NCBI GenBank assembly: GCA_964426135.1
Contig: CAYRPN010000167.1
Coordinates: forward strand, 1 to 10,772
DNA: 10,772 nucleotides
Direction of reading: 5' to 3'
DNA from: CAYRPN01 sp964426135
Lineage (GTDB): Bacteria; Planctomycetota; Phycisphaerae; Phycisphaerales; Phycisphaeraceae
The translations under genes were made by a program, and so were the position numbers. The notes under the pieces were generated by a model. That model ran no database searches. It was not told where the DNA came from and saw only the letters and a program-made list of their open reading frames with translations. This document shows, piece after piece, positions 5,432 through 10,772 of this stretch (positions within the stretch are counted from its first letter, which is position 1; every line of letters starts with the position of its first letter).

Positions 5432-5478
5432 GCGCGTCCGCCAAGGCAACCCGCCACAAGCGATGATTCCCGTTTAGC

Positions 5479-5497
5479 GCCCGCTCGCAGAGCGGGC
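5479..5497 (+). terminator. Probable terminator of nuoD
   Basis: A perfect 8-bp stem, GCCCGCTC (5479-5486) and GAGCGGGC (5490-5497), with a GCA loop, 47 nt after the nuoD stop. Only TTCT follows, so the U tract is poor and termination may be weak or Rho-assisted. Confidence 0.5.
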
Positions 5498-5725
5498 TTC
5501 TGCCGTGCGCGATCGTTTCGTGCGCCAGGCGGCGTTCGTCTCTTCTCATTTCATCTCCTTCCTGAATCAGTTCTTCACCCGCACATTCCCAGTTGTTCCG
5601 CTCTGCGAACGGACGCTGAACGGCGGATGCCTCACCCGCGCACTTTGTCGCATCGGATATTCACCGATGCGAAATCCTGCGAAAGAATGCACCATTTCGC
5701 TTCGACCATCGCCCCTACCTGGCGC

Positions 5726-5767
5726 TCACATTACCCGCGTCGGCCGCCGGCCAATGTGACGTAGAAT
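5726..5767 (+). promoter_or_regulatory. Operator-like inverted repeat and -10 box before the PSCyt1 gene
   Basis: TCACATT (5726-5732) and AATGTGA (5753-5759) are exact inverse complements, 20 nt apart, with GGCC-GCC-GGCC nested on the right side. TAGAAT (5762-5767), five of six matches to TATAAT, begins 3 nt later, so the repeat would occupy the -35 region. No -35 hexamer is seen. This suggests a regulated promoter or a site for an activator, but no regulator is identified. Confidence 0.35.
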
Positions 5768-5819
5768 GCTGTGGCGGGTGCGTTCCTCCCGCCTAACTCA
5801 CTCCATCGGAATTCGTGAC

Positions 5820-8800
5820 ATGAGCACTTTCACATCGCGGCGTCTGGCTCTCTTCACGCTTGCCTTGATCATGGCCGTCTTGACGTCGTTGTCCGCCCGC
5901 GCCGACGACGCAACCAAAGTTTCCTTCAACCGCGACGTCCGCCCCATCCTGGCCGACAACTGCTTCCAGTGTCACGGCCCCGACCCAGGCTCGCGCAAGG
6001 TGAACCTCCGCCTCGACCGCGAGGACGGCTACTTCGGCAAACGCGAGGACGGCCCCACCGTCGTCCCCGGCCAGCCCGACAAGAGCCCGCTTTACCAGCG
6101 CGTCATCACCACCGACGAAGACGAGGTGATGCCGCCGCCCAAGTCGCACAAGACGCTGACCGCGGCACAGAAGGAAAAGATCCGCCTCTGGATCGCCGGC
6201 GGCGCGCAGTTCGAGCCGCACTGGAGTTTTCTCAAGCCCGCCCGGCCGGCGCTGCCCGCGGTGAAAAACGAGAAGTGGGCGCGCAACCCGATCGACCGAT
6301 TTGTGCTGGCGAAGCTCGAAGCCAACGGCCTGTCGCCCGCGCCGGAGGCCGACAAGCGCACGCTCGCTCGCCGGCTTTCATTTGATCTCACCGGCCTGCC
6401 GCCCGAGCCGGCGCTCGTCGAGGAGTTCGTCGCCGACAGCTCTGACAATGCCTACGAAAAGCTCGTCGACAAGCTGATGCAGTCGCCGCGTTACGGCGAG
6501 CATCGCGCCCGTTACTGGCTCGACGCCGCCCGGTATGCCGACACGCACGGCCTGCACTTCGACAACTTCCGCGAAATCTGGCCTTACCGCGACTGGGTCA
6601 TCGATTCGTTCAACCGCAACCAGCCCTTCGATCAGTTCACCATCGAGCAGCTTGCCGGCGACCTGCTGCCGAACCCGACGCAGGATCAGCTCGTGGCCAC
6701 GGGTTTCCATCGCTGCGCCCTGACCACTAACGAAGGCGGCACGATCGAAGAGGAAGTGAACGTCAGCTACGCCCGGGAGCGCGTCGAGACCACGTCGTGG
6801 GTCTGGCTCGGACTGACCGCCAACTGTGCGGTGTGCCACGATCACAAGTTCGATCCCATCACGCAGAAAGATTTCTATTCGATGGCGGCTTATTTCCGCA
6901 ACACCACGCAGCGGGCGATGGATGGCAACATCCCGCACACGCCGCCGGTGATGACGGTGACGCGCAGCGAAGATCAGGCCCGCGCCGCTGCCCTCGGCAA
7001 GCAGATCGACGAGCTTGCGAAACAGCAGGCCGCCCGGCGCGATGCGGCCCGCGGCGATTTCACGAAGTGGCTTGCCGCCGCCAAACCGCAGGGCAACGCG
7101 GTCGCTGTTTCCGCGGAAGGCCTGGTAGTGCACGCCGGCTTGAACGAAGGCGCGGGCAAGCAGTTCGCCGCGCTGGTCAACGGCAAGAACCAATCGATCA
7201 AGAGCGACGCCATCGCCTGGGCCGCCGGGCGCGAAGGCAACGGCAAGGCGTACTCGCTGCCGGCGCAGGGCGCGGTGGAGATCGCCGACGCCGGCGACTT
7301 CGACAACACCCAGCCCTTCACCGTCAGCGCGTGGGTCAAGCTCAACGCCCGCAACCAGACCGGCGCCATCGTCGCCCGCATGAACAAGGACGAGGAATAC
7401 CGCGGCTGGGACCTGTGGGTGCAGCAGGACAAGATCGGCATGCACGTGATCAACAAGTGGCCTGAAAACGCGGCCAAGGTGGCGACGAAGAAAGCAATCG
7501 AAGCGAACAAGTGGAACCACATCGTGGCGGTCTACGACGGCACCGGCAAGGCATCGGGCATCCGCATGTACATCAACGGGCAGGCGGAGCCGGTCGACGT
7601 GGAAAGCGACAAGCTATCCGCCACCACGCGCACGAAAGTGCCGCTGAAAATCGGACAGCGCCACAACAGCGAGCGTTTGCAGAAACTGTCGCTGGAAGAC
7701 CTGCGCCTGTACGCGCGGGCACTGCAGCCGGCTGAAGTGGAATCGCTGATGAAGAGCAATCGCGTGGCGGAACTGCTCGCCAAGGCCGCCGAGAAGCGCA
7801 CGCCGCAGGAAACGGACGAGCTTTTCAACTGGTGGCTTTCCACGAACGACGCACCGACGAAGGAACTGCTGACCAAGGCCGCGGCCCTGCAGGCGGAGCA
7901 GACGAACCTGCGCTCCAAGGGCGTGATCGCTTACATCATGCAGGAGAAGCCCAACAGCACGCCGATGGCGGCGATTCTCTTCCGCGGCGAGTACGACAAG
8001 CCGCGCGACAAGGTGGAAGCCGGCGTGTTCGCGGCCCTGCACGATCTGCCCAAGGACGCGCCCAGGAGCCGGCTCGCTCTGGCGCACTGGCTCATGTCGC
8101 CGGAAAATCCGCTGACCGCCCGCGTCTCCGTCAACCGCTTCTGGCAGGAATTCTTCGGCACCGGCATCGTCAAGACCAGTGAAGACTTCGGCATCATGGG
8201 CGAAGGCCCGACGCACCCGGAGCTGCTCGACTGGCTGGCGATGGAGTTTGCGCAAGGCAAGGGCCAAGGGCCAGGGGCCAGGGGCCAAGGGGCTGAGCAA
8301 ACCGCGATCGGCGGCCCACAGTCGACAACCTTCGTCACATCCGAAATCCAAAATCCGAAATCCGAAATCTCTTCCTGGGATGTGAAAGGACTCATCCGCC
8401 TGATCGTCACCAGCGCCGCTTATCGCCAGAGCGCGGTGGTGACGAAGGAGAAAATCGAGAAGGATCCCGCCAACCGCCTGCTCTCGCGCGGGCCGCGCTT
8501 CCGCATGGACGCCGAGATGGTGCGCGACAACGCGCTGGCCGTCGCGGGTTTGCTCTCGAGCAAGATCGGCGGGCCCAGCGTCAAGCCGTATCAGCCCGAC
8601 GGCGTGTGGGACGCCGTGGCGATGCCCGAGAGCAACACGCGTTTCTACAAGCGTGACTCAGGTGAAGCGCTCTACCGCCGCAGCATGTACACGTTCTGGA
8701 AACGGGCCGCGCCGCCGGCGTCGATGGATATCCTCAACGCCCCGTCGCGCGAGTTCGCGTGTCTGCGCCGCGACCGCACCAACACGCCGCTGCAGGCGCT

Positions 8801-9128
8801 GGTGACGCTGAACGATCCGCAGTTCATCGAGGCGGCCCGGGTGCTGGCGCAGAACGCGCTCAAGAGCGGCGCGAAGGACGACGCCGGCGTGAGCGACTTC
8901 ATCGCCCGCCGGCTTCTGTCGCGCCCGTTGAACGAGAAAGAACAGGCGGTCGTCACCCGCATCAAGAACGACCTGCTTGCCCATTACAAGAGCAACGCGA
9001 AGGAAGCGGCGGCACTGCTGTCGGTCGGCGAATCGAAAGCGGACGCAACGCTCGACGCGCCGACGCTGGCCGCGTGGACGATGGTGTGCAATCAGGTGAT
9101 GAATCTGGATGAAGTCTTGAACAAGTGA
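5820..9128 (+). CDS. Secreted PSCyt1-DUF1549-LamG-DUF1553 protein
   Basis: 1102-residue exported protein of a family characteristic of Planctomycetota. Residues 1-28 are a signal peptide (hydrophobic core, SARA). The PSCyt1 cytochrome c-like domain (about 33-130) has CFQCH at 48-52 and MPPP (Met104) as a likely axial ligand. DUF1549/PSCyt2 (about 155-370) holds LSFDLTGLPP and a second heme motif, CAVCH, at 336-340. A short helical linker leads to a LamG/concanavalin-like domain (about 430-645: FTVSAWVKL, WNHIVAVYDG, MYINGQ). DUF1553/PSD1 (about 750-1070) contains RFWQEFFGTGIVKTSEDFG, SRGPRFRMDAEM and RDRTNTPLQALVTLND. An extra segment of about 39 residues (813-851) made of heptamer-repeat DNA interrupts PSD1. 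The function is not established; periplasmic redox chemistry linked to polysaccharides has been suggested. The ATG at 5820 fits the signal peptide, with a weak GGAA 8 nt upstream. A DUF1501 gene follows. Confidence 0.92.
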   Translation: MSTFTSRRLALFTLALIMAVLTSLSARADDATKVSFNRDVRPILADNCFQCHGPDPGSRKVNLRLDREDGYFGKREDGPTVVPGQPDKSPLYQRVITTDEDEVMPPPKSHKTLTAAQKEKIRLWIAGGAQFEPHWSFLKPARPALPAVKNEKWARNPIDRFVLAKLEANGLSPAPEADKRTLARRLSFDLTGLPPEPALVEEFVADSSDNAYEKLVDKLMQSPRYGEHRARYWLDAARYADTHGLHFDNFREIWPYRDWVIDSFNRNQPFDQFTIEQLAGDLLPNPTQDQLVATGFHRCALTTNEGGTIEEEVNVSYARERVETTSWVWLGLTANCAVCHDHKFDPITQKDFYSMAAYFRNTTQRAMDGNIPHTPPVMTVTRSEDQARAAALGKQIDELAKQQAARRDAARGDFTKWLAAAKPQGNAVAVSAEGLVVHAGLNEGAGKQFAALVNGKNQSIKSDAIAWAAGREGNGKAYSLPAQGAVEIADAGDFDNTQPFTVSAWVKLNARNQTGAIVARMNKDEEYRGWDLWVQQDKIGMHVINKWPENAAKVATKKAIEANKWNHIVAVYDGTGKASGIRMYINGQAEPVDVESDKLSATTRTKVPLKIGQRHNSERLQKLSLEDLRLYARALQPAEVESLMKSNRVAELLAKAAEKRTPQETDELFNWWLSTNDAPTKELLTKAAALQAEQTNLRSKGVIAYIMQEKPNSTPMAAILFRGEYDKPRDKVEAGVFAALHDLPKDAPRSRLALAHWLMSPENPLTARVSVNRFWQEFFGTGIVKTSEDFGIMGEGPTHPELLDWLAMEFAQGKGQGPGARGQGAEQTAIGGPQSTTFVTSEIQNPKSEISSWDVKGLIRLIVTSAAYRQSAVVTKEKIEKDPANRLLSRGPRFRMDAEMVRDNALAVAGLLSSKIGGPSVKPYQPDGVWDAVAMPESNTRFYKRDSGEALYRRSMYTFWKRAAPPASMDILNAPSREFACLRRDRTNTPLQALVTLNDPQFIEAARVLAQNALKSGAKDDAGVSDFIARRLLSRPLNEKEQAVVTRIKNDLLAHYKSNAKEAAALLSVGESKADATLDAPTLAAWTMVCNQVMNLDEVLNK
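8259..8293 (+). repeat. 7-bp tandem repeat (A[A/G]GGGCC) inside the PSD1 coding region
   Basis: Five head-to-tail heptamers: AAGGGCC twice, AGGGGCC twice, then a broken AAGGGGC. They are translated in frame as part of a Gly/Gln/Pro-rich stretch (GQGPGARGQG). The five G runs separated by 3-4 nt fit the canonical G-quadruplex pattern on the coding strand. Confidence 0.9.
8339..8369 (+). repeat. 7-bp tandem repeat (ATCCGAA) inside the PSD1 coding region
   Basis: Heptamers ATCCGAA, ATCCAAA, ATCCGAA, ATCCGAA and a partial ATC, giving the peptide SEIQNPKSEI. Its AT-rich composition contrasts sharply with the surrounding gene. Together with the G-rich heptamers at 8259-8293 and the 45 bp between them, it makes up the in-frame insertion. 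Confidence 0.9.
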
Positions 9129-9133
9129 ACGCC

Positions 9134-9216
9134 GTAGGGTGCGTCAAGTCCGCGCGGACGCACCTGTTGGATGTGCGCACAAGATGGTGCGTCCGCGCGG
9201 ACTTGACGCACCCTAC
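9134..9216. repeat. REP-like inverted pair (BIME-like) between the PSCyt1 and DUF1501 genes
   Basis: Two perfect 31-bp inverted arms (9134-9164 and 9186-9216) are separated by 21 bp. Each arm is itself partly palindromic: GGTGCGTC...GACGCACC with GTCCGCGCGGAC inside. The loop contains another perfect palindrome, TGTGCGCACA (9172-9181). The element starts 6 nt after the PSCyt1 stop and ends immediately before the AGGTGA ribosome-binding site of the DUF1501 gene. In mRNA it could form a very stable hairpin between two co-transcribed genes. Confidence 0.92.
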
Positions 9217-9222
9217 AGGTGA
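9217..9222 (+). promoter_or_regulatory. Shine-Dalgarno of the DUF1501 gene
   Basis: AGGTGA directly adjoins the 3' end of the inverted pair; AGG lies 7 nt before the ATG at 9227. It supports 9227 over a GTG at 9125 that is in the same frame. Confidence 0.6.
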
Positions 9223-9226
9223 TTCC

Positions 9227-10720
9227 ATGAACCCATTCCATTCCTACATCCAGTCCGAAACTCGCCGGCACTTTCTCACGCGCGGCAGAAACGCCGTCGG
9301 ACTCGCCGCGATCGCGTCATTGCTGCAACAGGATGGCGTCGCGCTCGGCGCCGATGCGAAGGCGCAAGCGGTGCCCAACTCGCTGGCCGGCGCCGTGCGC
9401 GCCGGCCACATCGCCCCGCACTTCGCCCCCAAGGCCAAGCGCGTCATCTACCTGCACATGGTCGGCGGACCGTCGCAGATGGATCTCTTCGACCACAAGC
9501 CGCAGATGAAGGAGTGGTTCAACAAGGATCTGCCACCCACCGTGCGCGGCAATCAGCGCCTCACCACCATGACCAGCGGGCAGGCGCGATTCCCCATCGC
9601 GCCGTCCATGTTCAAGTTCGAGCAGTTCGGCAAGTGCGGCATGTGGATGAACTCGATGCTCTCCAACCTCGGCAAGTGCGCCGATGACATGTGCTTCATC
9701 CGCTCGATGAACACCGAAGCGATCAACCACGAGCCGGGCGTGTCGCTCTTGCAGACGGGTCGGCAGATCACGGGCTGGCCCTGCCTGGGGTCGTGGGTTT
9801 CCTACGGCCTTGGTTCGCTGAACACGAACCTGCCCACGTTCGTGGTGCTGGTCGCCACGCCAAGCAACCGCGAGCAGGAGCAGGCCATCTCCGCTCGACT
9901 CTGGAGCAACGGTTACCTGCCCGGCGAGCATGCGGGCGTCAGCTTCCGCGGCAAGGGCGATCCGATTCTGTACATCAACAATCCGCCGGGCGTTTCGCCG
10001 GAGGTTCGCCGCAAGACGCTCGACGGCCTGCGCGATCTGAACCAGATCAAGCACGGCGAACTGAGCGATCCGGAAATCGAAACCCGCATCAGCAACTACG
10101 AAATGGCGTTCCGCATGCAGAGCAGCGTGCCGGAGCTGACCGACATCGACAGCGAGCCGGCGAGCACCTACGAACTCTACGGCGAAGATGCGAAGAAGCC
10201 CGGCTCCTTCGCCAACACGATGCTGCTCTCCCGCCGGCTCGTGGAGCGCGGCGTGCGCTTCGTGCAGGTCTATCACAACAACTGGGATCACCACGGCAAC
10301 ATCGCCGGCCGCATGCCCTCGCAGTGCAAAGACATCGACCGCCCGTGCTACGGCCTAATCACGGATCTGAGAAATCGCGGCATGCTCGATGACACGCTCA
10401 TCATCTGGGGCGGCGAGTTCGGGCGCACCATCTATTCGCAGGGCGGCTTGTCGGACAAGAACTACGGCCGCGACCATCATCCGCGATGCTTCACCATGTG
10501 GATGGCCGGCGGCGGGATCAAGGGCGGCACGATCTACGGCGAGACCGACGACTTCTCCTACAACATCACCAAGGACCCGGTGCACATCCGCGACTTCCAC
10601 GCCACGATTCTGCACCTGCTCGGTTACAACCACGAGAAGCTCACCTTCAAGGTGCAGGGCCTGGACGCGAAGATCACGGGCGTGGAACCGAGCCGAATCG
10701 TAAAAGAGTTGCTCGCGTAA
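9227..10720 (+). CDS. DUF1501 family exported protein
   Basis: 497-residue DUF1501 protein, a family related in fold to the alkaline phosphatase/sulfatase superfamily and usually encoded next to PSCyt1/PSD1 genes. The N-terminus has a twin-arginine-like signal, ETRRHFLTRG (11-20), followed by a hydrophobic AVGLAAIASLL, so Tat export is likely. Family motifs: HMVGGPSQMDLFDHKP (77-92), WDHHGN (353-358), WGGEFGRT (394-401) and GRDHHP (414-419). The conserved Asp, His and Glu in these are the probable metal ligands. No enzymatic activity has been firmly assigned to the family. The ATG at 9227 has AGGTGA just upstream. The frame also stays open from a GTG at 9125 that overlaps the upstream TGA, but that route would translate the repeat pair. 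It is most likely co-transcribed with the PSCyt1 gene and acts with it outside the cytoplasm. Confidence 0.92.
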   Translation: MNPFHSYIQSETRRHFLTRGRNAVGLAAIASLLQQDGVALGADAKAQAVPNSLAGAVRAGHIAPHFAPKAKRVIYLHMVGGPSQMDLFDHKPQMKEWFNKDLPPTVRGNQRLTTMTSGQARFPIAPSMFKFEQFGKCGMWMNSMLSNLGKCADDMCFIRSMNTEAINHEPGVSLLQTGRQITGWPCLGSWVSYGLGSLNTNLPTFVVLVATPSNREQEQAISARLWSNGYLPGEHAGVSFRGKGDPILYINNPPGVSPEVRRKTLDGLRDLNQIKHGELSDPEIETRISNYEMAFRMQSSVPELTDIDSEPASTYELYGEDAKKPGSFANTMLLSRRLVERGVRFVQVYHNNWDHHGNIAGRMPSQCKDIDRPCYGLITDLRNRGMLDDTLIIWGGEFGRTIYSQGGLSDKNYGRDHHPRCFTMWMAGGGIKGGTIYGETDDFSYNITKDPVHIRDFHATILHLLGYNHEKLTFKVQGLDAKITGVEPSRIVKELLA

Positions 10721-10749
10721 GGAGCCGTGCAGGATCAACATCGCATGTG

Positions 10750-10770
10750 GGACGACTTTCCAAGTCGTCC
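10750..10770 (+). repeat. Hairpin after the DUF1501 gene
   Basis: Perfect 9-bp stem GGACGACTT / AAGTCGTCC with a TCC loop, 29 nt after the DUF1501 stop. It may act as a terminator or be the edge of another repeat. No T run is visible before the window ends. Confidence 0.6.
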
Positions 10771-10772
10771 GG

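Larger units (their letters stand above)
5432..5819. other. Intergenic region between nuoD and the PSCyt1 gene
   Basis: 388 bp. It contains a GC-rich hairpin at 5479-5497 and an inverted repeat plus -10-like box at 5726-5767. An 84-codon open frame at 5505-5759 shows no family features, no clear ribosome-binding site and an atypical composition, and was not accepted as a gene. Nothing else is recognised in 5500-5725. Confidence 0.6.

Noticed and set aside
4205..5449. 414-codon open frame on the minus strand opposite nuoD
   Set aside because: Mirror frame of a clear nuoD. It is Val/Ala/Asp/His-rich low-complexity sequence with no family features, as expected opposite a GC-rich gene.
5505..5759. 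84-codon open frame between nuoD and the PSCyt1 gene
   Set aside because: No family similarity, no ribosome-binding site and an atypical composition. It overlaps the operator-like inverted repeat.
8256..8372. PSD1 gene as a pseudogene or frameshift
   Set aside because: The insert is a multiple of three and has no stop; conserved PSD1 motifs continue in the same frame on both sides.
9125..9226. Upstream GTG start of the DUF1501 gene
   Set aside because: It would translate the REP-like pair into a Cys/Arg-rich leader ahead of a good Tat-type signal. The ATG at 9227 has its own AGGTGA. Kept only as a finding.

Overview
The window looks like a chromosomal stretch from a GC-rich member of the Planctomycetota. 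The strongest evidence is the pair at the right end: a large secreted protein with the planctomycete cytochrome domains (PSCyt1, DUF1549/PSCyt2, a LamG jellyroll, DUF1553/PSD1), followed by a DUF1501 protein. A PEP-CTERM surface protein, a small Hc1/histone H1-like protein and many intergenic repeats fit the same phylum. The class cannot be fixed from this sequence. No rRNA, tRNA, CRISPR array, transposase or phage gene was recognised.

Layout. 1-60: 16-bp tandem repeat. 61-474 (-): atpC, with its own consensus-like promoter and cut off from the gene upstream by a clear intrinsic terminator. 620-1888 (-): a secreted PEP-CTERM protein made of two tandem copies of one ~180-residue domain. 1889-2423: divergent intergenic region holding a 220-bp near-palindromic MITE-like element flanked by a perfect 9-bp direct repeat. 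2424-2975 (+): isochorismatase-fold hydrolase of the ISOC1/2 type, apparently read from a leaderless promoter. 2991-3072: 23-bp tandem repeat. 3191-3415 (+): histone H1-like protein. 3469-3942 (+): FabZ-type dehydratase. 3952-4102: 29-bp perfect inverted repeat. 4187-5431 (+): nuoD, standing alone and also apparently leaderless. 5432-5819: hairpin terminator, mostly featureless DNA, then an operator-like inverted repeat. 5820-9128 (+) and 9227-10720 (+): the PSCyt1/PSD1 and DUF1501 pair, separated by a 31-bp-arm REP-like inverted pair. 10750-10770: a further hairpin at the window edge.

How the genes relate. Only the last two form a clear functional unit: an exported c-type-cytochrome-like protein with a carbohydrate-binding-like fold, plus an exported alkaline-phosphatase-superfamily-like partner. 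The others are single housekeeping genes (ATP synthase epsilon, complex I NuoD, FabZ, a nucleoid protein, a hydrolase) next to unrelated genes, as expected from the poor operon conservation of this phylum. The most notable signals are not genes. They are the MITE-like insertion with its target duplication, heptamer-repeat DNA inserted in frame into the PSD1 domain, the REP pair inside the PSCyt1-DUF1501 operon, and a recurring TACAAT -10 box that sits close enough to two ATGs to imply leaderless mRNAs.
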